The position numbers were made by a program, and so were the translations under genes. Below the pieces are notes generated by a model that was not told the DNA's origin, ran no database searches, and saw nothing but the letters and a program-made list of their open reading frames with translations. Below, piece after piece: positions 1 through 11,640 of a DNA stretch of 64,000 nt. Numbering within the stretch: position 1 is the stretch's first letter; each line of letters begins with the position of its first letter. This DNA comes from Mantis religiosa (lineage: Eukaryota > Arthropoda > Insecta > Mantodea > Mantidae). The stretch spans positions 177,550,772 through 177,614,771 of the forward strand of contig CM060953.1 in NCBI GenBank assembly GCA_030765055.1. The letters run 5' to 3'.

Positions 1-543
1 AAGATCTTCTAAAGAGCTACTAGGCTTTCCAACATCAACACCTAGGGAAGTAGCTTTAGTAAAATTAGGAAACACAAGAAGAAATGGAATAATAATGGAA
101 AGAATCATAAAATTTTGGTCTAGGTGTTTGGCCAAAGAAGAAGAGGAAGTTATGCAATTATGCATGAGACAGCAAAAAAGATTATAGAACTCAAATAGTT
201 GGTGGGCAGAGATAGCAGGAACTATGGACAAATAGGAATGAGAGATATATGACGACGAGAGGAAAGGAATACAAGCGATGTGGGTAAATTAGTAAATGCA
301 GAATAGAAGATATACAAAGGTACGAAATATGGGGAAGTCCAGAAAATATGACATCAGTACAATTTTACAACCAAATAAAAATAAATTGGGGACAAGAAGC
401 ATATGTAGAGTACTGCAATAGGCAAGAGAGAGAAGGGTTAGCATGGATGAGAGCAGAAACAATATTTCTAAGAGGGATAAGAGGTAGTGAAAAGGGAATT
501 TGTGAATTGAGTGGTGGAAAAAAAGGCATAGAACACTATGTAA
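1..543 (+). pseudogene. LINE C-terminal remnant (family G), 5' piece of copy 1
   Basis: This is decayed coding sequence of a non-LTR retrotransposon C-terminus. It includes a Leu-Gly-Leu / SREVAL-like stretch near the start, a lysine/arginine-rich middle, and near 490-540 a broken zinc-knuckle-like pattern (C-x-L-x-GGKK-x-x-EHYV). A second copy at 42855-43720 aligns base by base, apart from substitutions, and carries the cysteines missing here. The piece stops at 543, where an IS630/Tc1-like element is inserted, and resumes at 1413. It starts beyond the window. The LINE clade cannot be named from this part. Confidence 0.6.
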
Positions 544-1412
544 ACTCTGTTTAGTTAACTCATGTGCAGTCGGCCGCTGCCTTTGACGAACCCTTATAAT
601 CGTTTTACATCCCTGACCCTCCTCCTCTCAGACCTTTCTGCAAGGTTGCCACCTTTCTCGATACGTCATGGGTATCGTACGAGGTTTCGTCTAAATAAAT
701 TATCTTATGTCCATTACTGCAAAACTTTCTTAGTTTTGACGATATATATCGCCAAGGTACAATTCTACTGGATTCCATAATAACCCTTATCTTATTCAAA
801 GTGCGGTATTTGAAACCCAGCTCCTTTAGGAGACCGCGCAAAGTGCAGTGCCTATAAGGAAAATCACAAATTTCTTGCAAGTGAAACCAATTCGTCTAAG
901 GTGGGCGCTCTCACTTTTGCATAGAATATATACATTTCTCGACGAATTAAATTGCATGTGAAATTATCTACTTTAGAGAAACGTTTCCTTTTGTTTTCAC
1001 ACTTGATCGGCGTCTTTGGTATTCCTTTCATCACTATATTTCTTACTGTATTTCTGTGAATTCCCATAATTTATCATCATTGCATGACCCCTTACCAAGA
1101 TTATTTCTCCGCTTATATTTATATGTGTTCAAAACAAGCGCTTGAATTTGCTTAGAAACAGTTCCCGTTGAAACTTTTGTTTTTTTGAGGCTTTTCCAGT
1201 AATATAACTCGGCCCAGTTATTCACACTATTGTCATCACTTTGATTATTTTCCGTGTCTGAAATTTATCTACTACTGCATTTGCATTTACCACTGCATTT
1301 CTCTCCTACGGTCTCCACATCGTGACACACAACGAATTGCTGCACATAATGAAACAGATCAACTGCAAGTTGGAACTTGGGCAACTGAGACTTCACGTGG
1401 AGTAGACACGTG
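544..1412 (-). mobile_element. IS630/Tc1-like DDE element, truncated copy 1
   Basis: Read on the minus strand, three consecutive coding blocks in shifting frames give: a region starting STGTVSKQIQAL; a helix-turn-helix-like MGIHRNTVRNIVMKGIPKTP; then a basic RKRFSKVDNFTC segment, IRREMYIFY, LDELV, the linker LQEICDF with LRGLLKELGF, and YLDET, which is the first catalytic aspartate block of DDE_3-type transposases. Coding ends soon after YLDET, so the second and third catalytic acidic residues are missing. At least two frameshifts separate the blocks. Insertion into LINE family G is shown by comparison with the uninterrupted copy at 42.9 kb. A near copy lies at 63.0-63.9 kb in the same orientation. 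It is not functional. Confidence 0.65.
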
Positions 1413-1765
1413 GAGTTTGCAATGTGGAGAAAAAGGTTTGGGAGGAAAAATGGGTGAAAGTAGAGAAGAGGATAGTGGCTATAGAAATGCTAACGGGAAG
1501 GGAGGAAAAGAAGGTAAGAAGTATTGGTGAGTTCTTGCAGAAGGTAAAAGAAAAATGGGCCAGAAATGTAAAGAATATAAGAAAGGATTATGAGGGGGAA
1601 GAATGGGACTAATTAAGTAACAATGAGGCATGGAGGTTAAGAGCTACCTGGCAGAACAGAAGATCAGGGTATCATGTAAGCAAGGTAGCAACAAGGTAAA
1701 GCAAATAAATGTAGCCCGAAGTTGTAAATTGTAACATTTTGGGATATGTACAATAAATTACCTAA
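1413..1765 (+). pseudogene. LINE C-terminal remnant (family G), 3' piece of copy 1
   Basis: Continuation of the family-G LINE after the inserted DDE element. It encodes a Lys/Glu-rich tail (KKVWEEKWVKVEKR, MLTGREEKK) and then a 3' UTR with AATAAA-like motifs around 1707 and 1750. It matches 43385-43720 closely. Confidence 0.6.
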
Positions 1766-3412
1766 TCTTGAATTTTCTGGGAATGACCACAAAGGTTATC
1801 TTCATGACGTTTGCATAACTTTTAAACCGTATGAGATAGAAAAATTCAGACCATACATAAATTTATGTATGAGATATTCCTTGTTATTTGTCAGAATTTT
1901 CCAATACTCATTTTACTTTTCTTAAATGGTGAGTCAGTTCTTTTATCTCTTGGCTTTGCAAAGAGAGAGAAGTTTAGAAATGACGTCGGTAAAGATAAGC
2001 TAATGGACGTATCATTGCACCAATCGCAATGCAGCAATAATAATCAATACAAAATGACAGCTAGTAACACCTGATTCTCTTGGGGTTGGATGCGTGTTGT
2101 AAAACTAAAGGCTAACGATGAAGTACGTGCTCCAAATGTGTAACACTTGTTAGAACATCTACTTAGAAATGAAGGGAGGGCAGCATGGGTTTTAGGGGTG
2201 CGTGCCCCGAGTTTCTTTGAAGACGATATTCGGCACCAAACACGTCCGTACGGTTGGCCAATGCAATTACCCTGACCATAGATAGACTGACAGCAGCAAC
2301 GTCTCCTACTGAAAAGGATGAACTCTGCCGGCAAACTAATCGGGAATTCCTAGTACAATGGAGCAGCGCCTTGGCCTTTCAGGAGAAACCCCTTTCCATT
2401 TTATAGTAGCTTCTTGCATCCTCCATGATTGACTTCTCTGAGGAGTTCACACCACACTTATTTCAAAACAAAATACATTTCTTGTTTTATATATGCTTAG
2501 CTGCCACTGCATTCTGAATAAATTTTAATTTTATTTCACTTCATACACGCTTTGAGGTCCATAAATATGAGTTGTAAACGAATGGTTTTCACTTGGTATA
2601 AACTATGCTCATTCTCTCCACTTGAAGATAATCATGATATTTTTATTTGCAAACACAATGACAATAGAGAAATATATGCTTAAGAGAAACCATCTTGAAA
2701 GTGTCATTTTTATGCTAAAAATGAATCATACTTTTCTGATTAATTTCACATATGAACTGTATCTGTGAGTAATTTATAACTACTAAAAATCAATAGCTAA
2801 AATCAGTTTATTTACATACTGTTTTTTGGGTGTAGTGATAGTTCAGTAATAATTTACTAAATTACCTTTTTCAATATATACAATTATAATAATTTGTAAC
2901 TTAAAAATTCACTTATCTTTTAAGAAATGATGATAATTCTTATAAATCCTCCAGGATAGCGATTTCATCTACATATATACACATCCTCAGCTGGAAACAA
3001 AGCTGTCATCATCGTTACGAACATTAGAGGTTGATATGTTTTTTGTTATTACTGCCAAAATCTGAAAATGAAACAAATTTAAAAGGAGAATCGACTGCCG
3101 GTATTTTAAAAGTCATTACGCGATATTTGTTTTCTAAATAAATATCTTTTTCCCGAACTATTAAACCTATCAGATAATTTAATTGTTTTAATTATTTAAC
3201 TTCTGGATGTATTCCATGGTTAAGTCTCTTTTTCAAATCTCCCATTTACGTTTAGGTGGAAATCTCGTCTTATACCTACACTGTCTGTCACTTGTTACCT
3301 AGCTAAACAACTTTTATGGTAATACTGTGTAAAAGTAATTCTGTTTCTTCTGTTATAAAAAGTTTTACTGTAAGAAATGCAGAAATTTAGTAATACTGTT
3401 TGGATAGGTACA
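1766..3412. other. AT-rich spacer without a recognised gene
   Basis: No coding region of note. About 60 bases near 1868-1930 resemble 39858-39920, suggesting an old dispersed repeat. The stretch 2100-2400 is less AT-rich but I recognise nothing in it. Confidence 0.5.
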
Positions 3413-3720
3413 ATCAGACCGAAAATTCTAATGCTATATCCAGGATTTCAAACACGGATCTTCCAGCCTCCGTCCAGTTGCCCTAACCACTGAGTTACCA
3501 TGCCAACGTGTCAGCGCGACATTAAACTCTCCTACTGACTCACATTTTTACATATGTACTAGTGTTTTACCGGAAAAATACGACTTAGATGGAGAATTTA
3601 AAGTCACGCTGGCAGGTTGACGTGCAACCGAAGAGTAGATCTATGCTTCAAATCCCGACTATGACGTTGAAGTTTAGTCTAAATCCATCTATTCCTGCGA
3701 GTCATAAAGGCCTTATATGA
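3413..3720. repeat. Repeat C, inverted pair (minus then plus), degenerate
   Basis: A minus-strand tRNA-like repeat C copy (about 3413-3560) is followed by a plus-strand copy (about 3570-3720). The plus copy has a decayed tRNA-like core but keeps the flanking TTTACCGG-AAATACGA and TCAAATCCCG landmarks. Confidence 0.6.
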
Positions 3721-4057
3721 CAAATTTTGACTTTTTCAGTTTCTTGCGTATTATGAAGATATAATGCATCCTGGTTACTTTGACCTGTATTTTATTATAG
3801 TAGACCAATGTTTAATATTTTAAATTAATTTATATAAATATAACTGTAATTGTTTAATTTTTTAAACTACTGGCCAGGTTTTATAGAACAAAGTATAACT
3901 CCAGAGCTATTTGGTCTAGAAGACTGCGGTTTGTCTTATATTTTAGGGCAAATTCTGATTTATATGTTGGTTAATCTGTAATTCAATAGAGAATCAGAGT
4001 TTTGTGATTAGAGTTTGTTTAATTATATAAACAAGTGGTAATATGTTGGATAGATAG

Positions 4058-4660
4058 TCAACATAAAAAACTCAATGCCATTCCCGGGATTTGAACCACG
4101 GATCTCCTGGTTTCCGTCCAGTCGCTCTAACCCATTGAGGTGCCATGGTCAACGTGCCGTCCTGACACTAAATTCTCCATTTGACTCGTATATTTCCCCG
4201 GTAGACCACTAGGGGCACTCGCATTCGAGATACACCGTTTGTGGCGACTTACTTGAGTCCCAGGCTTCATCATTCATCTCTTATTATTTTAGTTAATTGA
4301 TGGAAATTTATCATTTCTTCACAATCATCATCAATGAATTAAAATAATAAGAGTTAAATGATGAAGCCTGGGACTTAAGTACTTACGATAGTAAGTCGCC
4401 ACAAATGGTGTATCTCGGATGCGAGAGCCCCTAGTGTTCTACCGGGGAAACATACGAGTCATATGGAGAAGTTAGTGTCAGGACGGCACGTTGGCCATGG
4501 TAGCTCAATGGGTTAGAGCTACTAGACGGAAACCAGGAGATCCCTGTTTCAAATCCCGGCCATGGCATTGAATTTTTCATGTTGACTCTATCAAAGATCT
4601 TAGTCTATATAAGTCTAGTGTGAAGTAATGATTAATTTCCATCAATTAACTAAAATATTT
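4058..4660. repeat. Repeat C, head-to-head inverted pair
   Basis: A minus copy (4058 to about 4320) and a plus copy (about 4335-4660) mirror each other. Both carry the tRNA-like core (GCCATGG...CCATGGC ends), the segment GTAAGTCGCC, and the TTAACTAAAATA tail. Together they form a long imperfect palindrome centred near 4325. Confidence 0.75.
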
Positions 4661-4789
4661 TGGGTGTTTGTATATTTTTATATTGTGCTGCGCCTTTTTG
4701 TGTTGTTTTTACAATAACAAAATATAAAGGCTTCTTTAAAGAGAAAAAAATGGCAATCGGTAACTGTACAACAATGAGAAAATTTAGTG

Positions 4790-5095
4790 ATTGAATAATC
4801 CTGTTGAGAATGTTGAAACTCCATCCAGTGCTTCTAAAAGGAAAATAGTTTTAGCAACATTAATGAAGATGAAACAAATATAAATATATTAATTAATTTT
4901 AATATGTTACGTTCAGGTTTTAGTGACTTTGTCAGTTGTAATATTTGTGGGGGGTAAGTAAATCTGCATGAAAATGTTTCTCAAAGAAATGGCATAGTAA
5001 ATAATCCAACAGTAAGGTGCAAAAATTGTGAGAGTATGAATAATTTCTACACATCAGCAAAAATGAAAAACCAGCATTATGAAATAATGTCACCT
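4790..5095 (+). pseudogene. Remnant of a transposon-type zinc-finger protein
   Basis: A decayed plus-strand reading contains PSSASKRK, then FVSCNICGG and, after a short gap, VRCKNCESMNNFYTS and HYEI. The CNIC...CKNC spacing gives a two-CxxC zinc-binding unit. This arrangement resembles a multicopy insect transposon-associated protein in which a CxxC pair is followed by a segment ending in a conserved invariant block. Here the sequence is cut off at about 5095, where a GC-richer block begins. Stops and frameshifts are present. The family cannot be named with certainty. Confidence 0.35.
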
Positions 5096-6240
5096 AATTA
5101 TCGGAACGCCCGATCAGCTATCAGCCGGGTGGGCGACAGGAGGCACTTAGAACACGCCTACCCATTCTACCCATTTATCTTGTAGTGCTAAAGAGGTGAT
5201 GGTTGGAAAAACATCACTAGACATCTCTTTCCCCCTCTCCCTGACGTCTGGAACAGTCGGGATGATTCACTGAACCGCGAGGCTTCCATTTATTTTTCGG
5301 AAAACAGGAATATATGTAATAGGAAAACGTTAACAAGGTGTGTAGGTATTTGGGTGGGAAGGATTGGGCTTAGGAGGGGCATTGTTCTGGGGTGACTCTG
5401 TATATTTATTCTATGTGGTACTAGTTTGCTTGGAACATTGCGTGTGATGATGGTGTCCGTTACCGCGCTTTCGAATCCTGAGGATTGTGGGTGAATGTTG
5501 AGGCTGCCGGCATAGTCGCGGTGTTGGCCAGGTAGTCAGTCATGACCCAGAAGGGCCCTGGCTGCGACCTGGAAATATAGGTGACGATGCAAATGATGTG
5601 GTGCTGTTTGGTTGATGCTGTCGTAGTCGTTTGCCTAGATGCAGGTAACAGTTTATTTGGATAGGCATCGTAATCGCAAAGGGTAAGATAAATAGTGTGG
5701 CGGCGGCGGCGACTCCCGTTCGGTGCGGGTAGCTCTGAGATGCTGATGGTGCGGTAATGGTTTCTCTGTCTGAGGTGACAGTCCCACATTGTCGTTTGCG
5801 CCGTGTTCGTCTATGGAGTGCCTTTTGGGTGCTCCTTTAAGTTGTGGCGGCGTGAGGTTAATGCTGGTGTCACCAGCTATCCTTTCTAGTAGTGTTCTGT
5901 TCGTGGCTGTGAGTTAAGTGAGCTCCTGGAACTGTTCTTGAAGTGTCGCGATCTGTTGGGCGACTGTGGAGGTGATGAGATCCGCATGGTGATGTGAGCT
6001 CAGTGTTGAGTATATGGAGCCGTGATTAGTGGCAACGAGCTCTTCCAAGTCCCCAAGGCGAGGTCCCAGGTTAAGTATCCTCGAGTGAAGATCCTGGAGG
6101 TCCTCGCGCATGGGATTGGTGTTGTTGGCGGCGGCGAATTTGTCCTCAATGTTGTCCAGGCGTTCGTTGAGGCGTTGCAACTCGGTACGAATCGCCTGTA
6201 CCAACCCCTGGGCAGGAGTTTCGACGGCTGTGGTTAGGCT
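5096..6240 (-). other. GC-rich block with coiled-coil open frame
   Basis: This block is markedly more GC-rich than its surroundings. On the minus strand, an open frame of 183 codons (5914-6465) has a clear heptad-rich half after residue about 85: LVQAIRTELQRLNERLDN, then repeated leucine/acidic heptads up to IATLQEQFQEL. That looks like a real coiled coil rather than a chance frame, as seen in gag-like or structural proteins of retroelements. A second minus frame at 5460-5789 is of unknown nature. No reverse transcriptase, protease or integrase is present. The 3' neighbour (6240-6710) is LTR-like on the plus strand, so the orientation of the parent element is unresolved. Confidence 0.4.
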
Positions 6241-6710
6241 TGTTGAGCGGTCGGTCGTGTTGCTGCGTGGTGTTCCCGTTTGGCGCCGCCGTAAGCACGC
6301 GGGAACCTGGGGCACTGCGCCTGTCCAGTGTAGTGGCAGTAACCACCACAGGTGGCGCAGAACCGGCGGCGGTGTCGCAGATCGTGTTGACGGCAATCTC
6401 TGGTGAGAGAAGGAGCACCGCAGTGACAGCGATCTTCCTATATAAGGCTGCAGTAGACGAGTCATTTGAGTTCTTGGCGAGCAGCTATGGGGGCCGTGCT
6501 AGTGAACGGACTGGAAGACTGTGTACGTGTATCAGAGGAGTTGTACGTAATTGTGAGTGAAGAGTTGACCTGTGACAGACGAACTGTGTGCGCTACGTAA
6601 TTCTGTGTAATCACCAAGTGTTCCAACTGTAATTCGGTGGAAATAAAGAACATTTTGAGTTTGTGTAACTGGACTTTTAATTTCACGAACCCACAAAGTC
6701 ACAACAATTT
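6240..6710 (+). repeat. LTR-like terminal sequence
   Basis: On the plus strand a TATATAAGG promoter-like box lies at about 6438, followed 200 bases later by GGAAATAAAGAACATTTTG (AATAAA near 6641) and an end ...CACAAAGTCACAACA at about 6706. The last 70 bases are shared with 51779-51848. TATA, poly(A) signal and a TG/CA-type end in this order fit an LTR. The exact start (a TGTTGAGCGG at about 6240) is a guess, and no primer-binding site is obvious. Confidence 0.4.
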
Positions 6711-7523
6711 GAGGTTATGTTATTGACTTAGATGTATTGAAAAGGGATTTTCAGCTGGTAAGGTTTATTGTGGTATGCTAAATCTCCCCAAACCACCAAC
6801 TAACAATCCCTACACATCAATAGTGGGAACAAGTGTGAAGAAGATAGCTGAAGACTAAATGAAGGCTTCTTATACGTAAATCTATAGTAGAAAATGACTT
6901 AGCTATATCTTTTTATGGATCTTGGCAAAAAGTAGGCTTTCAGTCAAAATATTTATGTGCATTTATTTTAGTTTTACTTCATCAGTTTTCTCAAAACTAC
7001 ATTTTAAATACAAAAGTCCCGTTTTCTTATAAACCATTAGTAATATATCCATACAAAGTTTATGACATATTATAAATTTCACAGTGATGTTGTGGATCCC
7101 CAGAGATTCAATTCCCTCAAATAGATTATTTTAAAAAATTGAGTTTTTTAACGAAAATATTAGAACTGCAGTAAAAAAATTATAAAATATGTACTACTTT
7201 AGATTCTTATACGAATGAGGTTCAGTATATTGACGAAATGCCAACACATACACTGTAAAAAAATTGTATTTCTATATCCAATAGATCCTGAGAAATCGGG
7301 TATTAATATTCCCATTTTAACATTAGTAATATAGGGCGTTACAACTCCCCTTCTAAACTTGTCTTACAGAGTCTAGCGTGAAAGAAGAATTAATTTCCAT
7401 TTTAGTAAGAAAGGATTTAAAAAATTGAAAAAAGCAAGTTTTAATGACTCTATAATTGGAATTTCTACTAAAATGTCATAAACTCTGTCTCAACCTTATT
7501 CATGACTTATTTTTGTAACACAG
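6711..7523. other. AT-rich sequence upstream of the first recognised lectin exon
   Basis: No repeat or coding unit recognised. The missing 5' lectin exon(s) should lie here or further upstream, but no open segment with a donor site and matching phase was found. Confidence 0.4.
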
Positions 7524-7647
7524 GTAGAAACTGAACATGGCGACACAAGTGGCTTTAAAGAATCCGGACCATGGAAGTTGGATATCGAACAAAGTGCAGC
7601 CAGGTGCGACGGCGCTGAGTCTGTACTCCTATCTGTAAAAATTACAG
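7524..7647 (+). CDS. C-type lectin (hemolymph LPS-binding protein-like), internal exon a
   Basis: This exon encodes the N-terminal, pre-lectin part of a secreted insect C-type lectin of the cockroach hemolymph LPS-binding family, which act as soluble pattern-recognition proteins in hemolymph. The 124-nt exon reads in phase 0 and contains the family landmark ESGPW followed by KLDIEQ, a CDG motif and a hydrophobic SVLLSVKIT strand. It is bounded by a good acceptor (pyrimidine-rich stretch ending CAG at 7521-7523) and a GTAGGT donor at 7648. It leaves one extra base, which the exon at 20110 needs exactly. An upstream exon with the signal peptide and the family's RN-x-TGHW-like segment should precede it; I could not find it between 1.8 and 7.5 kb. 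The gene is therefore partial at the 5' end as annotated. Family assignment is from remembered family features, not a search. Confidence 0.78.
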
Positions 7648-7842
7648 GTAGGTGTAGTTAGGTGTATCTACTGAATGAAAAATATAGCTATAATCATATG
7701 AATAAACTTCCCTAAATCTATATTAAATTTTATAATTCAGATTATAAAAGGAAGTGAATAGTTACGTAAGGTAACGCCTTGAAATTTCTGTATGAAGTCA
7801 AATTAGCTTGAACTAAAATGCACCTAATATCTGTTTCATATA

Positions 7843-9157
7843 ACCTTGCCCCGCTGAAATGTATCACTTCGCGTTCAACTACCTTCCCCCTCACCCTAAT
7901 TGGCTAATGCTTTCGCGCCATAGGCCATAGGCGGTGCCTTCCCGTCACATTTAAACCTGCAGTAAACGTCATAATTATTGCCAGGAGGATAAATTAAATC
8001 ATACAAATGAAGATGTGAAGACATGCAAAAATACAAGTTTATAATGAACTGAGAAAGTTGAAACTGAATGACTGAGCAATGAAACTGAAAGAGTTTATAA
8101 TGAAAGGCCTTTGGCCTTTTCCACTGGGGTTTTTTAAACCAGCACACATACCTTTCAAAAATGCTTGTCTTTCAGTCTTAAAAGTCGTGTCACGCCATAC
8201 ATTACTTTTCATGTGTTCTTCGTGTATATTTTGCGATTTGTATCTCGGTATCATCTGATTGTCCTTAAATAACGTCTTCGCCACACAGCAATATCGCCTC
8301 TGTCTTTTAGCACATTTTTCTTGCCTCTTTTTTCATTCACAAACCCCAGCTGTATAAGCAATCTGCTTAAATTTGGTAAATCTGCATCCTAGTTTACAGC
8401 AGACGAAATGTTACTTATGTTAGGGAGTTCGTTTCTAAAGAAAAACTACGCACATGACGACGCACAACACTTTTCACGTATTTTCTCCGAGCCTTACCTG
8501 AAATGGTAAGTTTTCCTGTTTTCTCAATTTCACATCGCGATGTACCTACGGATCTAACACTCACACCTGTAACTTCAGAGCACAGCTGTTCAACTTCTCT
8601 CACTGACAAAGACGGATTATTCTCTGTGAATGCATTAAACACATGCACCACATTCTTTTCTCGCCGCTTTGTAAAGAATTATCCTTGCGATACTTCAGCG
8701 AAAAACTGGCGGTAGACTCTGCCATTACACATATAATAAGTACACGCGCAATAAACGATCAATAACATAATTTAGCTTTCGCACTAGGCACAACGACCTT
8801 CGAATGCCGATATGACTAATCCAGTTCAAAACAAGGTCAGTGATAACAGTCATATAAACAAATGTCACCACTACCGCTAACTCACGTGCTATCGTGCCAT
8901 TTGCTTGAGAGCAAAGGAGCCTCCTCTTTACTTCGTTTAAGAACTAACATGCATTTCAGATAAATCAACTCTGTTGCGTAATATATTTAATTAAAATAGT
9001 TACGAAAATATAAATTTGACAATTCTCTTCCAACATATAAAGATATATCACCATGTTAAATAACGAACTAATTTTTACCGCACGACAGTCTATACTACAA
9101 TAGTAGCCAATGAGAGGTGATTAGGCAACGTGACCGTTAAGAGATGCGGGGCAAGCT
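7843..9157 (-). mobile_element. IS630/Tc1-like DDE element, empty-site copy
   Basis: A 1.3-kb element with short terminal inverted repeats (A-C/G-CTTGCCCCGC at both ends) flanked by TA on each side, as expected for the IS630-Tc1-mariner group. On the minus strand it encodes an N-terminal HTH region (VFNAFTENNPSLSVREVEQL, then VSVRSVGTSR), and after a deletion FKDNQMIPRYKSQ, TERQAFLKGMCAGLK and the NPSGKGQR motif typical of DDE_3-like insect transposases. The catalytic core between these blocks is missing, so it is a non-autonomous derivative. A sister copy at 32910-34397 in inverted orientation carries an additional SINE; the corresponding uninterrupted site here is 7910-7922. Confidence 0.7.
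7910..7922. other. Empty target site of SINE-F
   Basis: These 13 bases are the single-copy counterpart of the 13-bp target duplication flanking SINE-F in the sister element at 33956-33968 and 34321-34333. Confidence 0.85.
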
Positions 9158-9714
9158 TATGTGCAACAAGGTATAAATGTCTCAAATTGCTCATTCATTG
9201 ATTAATAGTCCAATAGGGGACTGGTAAATAACAAAATACAGCAAACAAAACCGGAGAAACTGAAGCAGTGATTCAGGCACATATATCAACGCGTTCAAAT
9301 TAAGTCATAATCAAATAAGGTAATGCATCTGCGACATTGGGAAACCCCAAAGGTATTTTATGTCATTGGATTTACTATTATTTCGCCACACTTCAAAATC
9401 CTAGCTTGCATGGTTATTTAAATATTATATTTTAATTTTCTAAACTCGTTTTTATAATAAAAATGCTACACAGAGTGTATAAAAAATTCAGCTTTATGTA
9501 AATAATTTTACTAAAATATTTGTCATCGGAGTTTCTATATAAACAATTATTGTAGAATAGTTATTCTACATTCCCAGATTTCTTGATTTTTAAAATATTA
9601 ATGGAGCATTATTTTAAAAGTCTCCAGCCAACTTCTTCACCGTACTTTTTTTAGAGACAGCGCAAAAAGCTCGAGAGCAATAAGGGGAAAAACTGCATTG
9701 CGAGAATTACTTCT
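9158..9714. other. AT-rich intronic sequence
   Basis: No coding or repeat unit recognised. Confidence 0.4.
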
Positions 9715-9937
9715 TTTTTGTAATGTACGTCCTCCAATGTTACGTCATATTGAACGATGAATGGAATTAGTGAAATGATGCTCAAATGAGCCCGGGTCCA
9801 CAGAGCTTAGATTCCTGACATTCCTCTTTCAGGATAACGGAAACCCCCGGAAAACCGCCCTGATTGAGATTCGAACTCGGGACCTGTAGAACGTGAGGCA
9901 GACACGTTATCGTCTACGCTACCGAGGCGGGCGTTGT
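9715..9937 (-). mobile_element. SINE-A, nearly full length, ends at the gap
   Basis: tRNA-derived SINE on the minus strand. The head has a TCGGTAGCG A-box-like motif and an AGTTCGAATCTC B-box. The body contains GGGCTCATTTGAGCATCATTTCAC, and the tail ends GGACGTACATTACAAAAAA. The 5' end runs into the N gap. Confidence 0.8.
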
Positions 9938-10937
9938 NNNNNNNNNNNNNNNNNNNNNNNNNNNNNNNNNNNNNNNNNNNNNNNNNNNNNNNNNNNNNNN
10001 NNNNNNNNNNNNNNNNNNNNNNNNNNNNNNNNNNNNNNNNNNNNNNNNNNNNNNNNNNNNNNNNNNNNNNNNNNNNNNNNNNNNNNNNNNNNNNNNNNNN
10101 NNNNNNNNNNNNNNNNNNNNNNNNNNNNNNNNNNNNNNNNNNNNNNNNNNNNNNNNNNNNNNNNNNNNNNNNNNNNNNNNNNNNNNNNNNNNNNNNNNNN
10201 NNNNNNNNNNNNNNNNNNNNNNNNNNNNNNNNNNNNNNNNNNNNNNNNNNNNNNNNNNNNNNNNNNNNNNNNNNNNNNNNNNNNNNNNNNNNNNNNNNNN
10301 NNNNNNNNNNNNNNNNNNNNNNNNNNNNNNNNNNNNNNNNNNNNNNNNNNNNNNNNNNNNNNNNNNNNNNNNNNNNNNNNNNNNNNNNNNNNNNNNNNNN
10401 NNNNNNNNNNNNNNNNNNNNNNNNNNNNNNNNNNNNNNNNNNNNNNNNNNNNNNNNNNNNNNNNNNNNNNNNNNNNNNNNNNNNNNNNNNNNNNNNNNNN
10501 NNNNNNNNNNNNNNNNNNNNNNNNNNNNNNNNNNNNNNNNNNNNNNNNNNNNNNNNNNNNNNNNNNNNNNNNNNNNNNNNNNNNNNNNNNNNNNNNNNNN
10601 NNNNNNNNNNNNNNNNNNNNNNNNNNNNNNNNNNNNNNNNNNNNNNNNNNNNNNNNNNNNNNNNNNNNNNNNNNNNNNNNNNNNNNNNNNNNNNNNNNNN
10701 NNNNNNNNNNNNNNNNNNNNNNNNNNNNNNNNNNNNNNNNNNNNNNNNNNNNNNNNNNNNNNNNNNNNNNNNNNNNNNNNNNNNNNNNNNNNNNNNNNNN
10801 NNNNNNNNNNNNNNNNNNNNNNNNNNNNNNNNNNNNNNNNNNNNNNNNNNNNNNNNNNNNNNNNNNNNNNNNNNNNNNNNNNNNNNNNNNNNNNNNNNNN
10901 NNNNNNNNNNNNNNNNNNNNNNNNNNNNNNNNNNNNN
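9938..10937. other. Assembly gap (1,000 N)
   Basis: Exactly 1,000 N, probably an arbitrary-size scaffold gap. It lies between SINE-A and SINE-F within lectin intron 1. Open frames that cross it are meaningless. Confidence 0.99.
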
Positions 10938-11221
10938 TCTCCCTCGTGTGGGCTCCTCTTCGTGGTTGAGGGAGACGGTCAACAGGCCCACCCACGTGTA
11001 GGCCGTGCGTGGAGACCCGTGCAGAAGATTTTTAGATTCTTATCTAGTTTAGAGTTTAGGATTTAGTGAACGAAATTTTTAGTAGGTTTTGATTGATGTT
11101 TTTTATGTACGTGTATTTTAATAGGTTTTGTTAAACTTGTATAGTTTTTAGAAAGTTTTATATCTGGCTTTTGCCATGACTAGTTTTTTAAAGGGCGCTG
11201 ATGACCGCCGTAGTTGAGCAC

Positions 11222-11224
<3 letters not shown>
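10938..11224 (+). mobile_element. SINE-F, 5' end lost in the gap
   Basis: Matches the reverse complement of 33969-34250: CTCCCTCGTG...GGTTGAGGGAGACGG, TGTAGGCCGTGCG, a T-rich middle (TTTTAGTAGGTTTTGATTG), and a 3' end GACCGCCGTAGTTGAGC. The head has no tRNA-like boxes, so its promoter origin is unknown. It is followed by a (TA)n(TG)n tail. Confidence 0.7.

Positions 11225-11297
<73 letters not shown>
11225..11297. repeat. Compound microsatellite (TA)n(TG)n
   Basis: About 15 TA units followed by about 21 TG units, directly at the 3' end of SINE-F. Confidence 0.97.
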
Positions 11298-11298
<1 letters not shown>

Positions 11299-11640
11299 AT
11301 AGATCAGCCGTTATGGCTGCATGACCATGTGGTGTATCGGTATCACGTAGACCCTGACAATACGCTGAAATGCTTTGTGTCTGGATAGTCCAACAGCTAA
11401 ATACGTGTTGCCTCTAGTTTCACCATCACTAAGTTATAGGTTAGTAACTCCTCTAAACTATACCTTCACTTTCTGAACTACTAAAACTGCCTTGAAACAT
11501 AGTACGCCATTTATAGACACCGTGTCATAAAAACTTCGTTTATTTAAGAATAACAATTATTTTAAATATGTCTGGTAATCAATTAACTAATTTTCCAACT
11601 ATGTGGTCTATGGTTTGGAGTCATCGTTAAGCGAGGTTTA
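11298..11640. other. Probable 3' non-coding part of the adjacent mariner
   Basis: No coding content. It lies downstream of the mariner C-terminus (minus strand) and may hold its 3' UTR; no clear TIR was recognised. Confidence 0.35.

Noticed and set aside
6110..6560. Plus-strand frames of about 100 codons
   Set aside because: Composition and lack of motifs suggest shadows of the minus-strand coiled-coil frame in GC-rich DNA.
9807..11001. Open frames of more than 350 codons on both strands
   Set aside because: They consist of undetermined bases (1,000 N) and contain no real protein.
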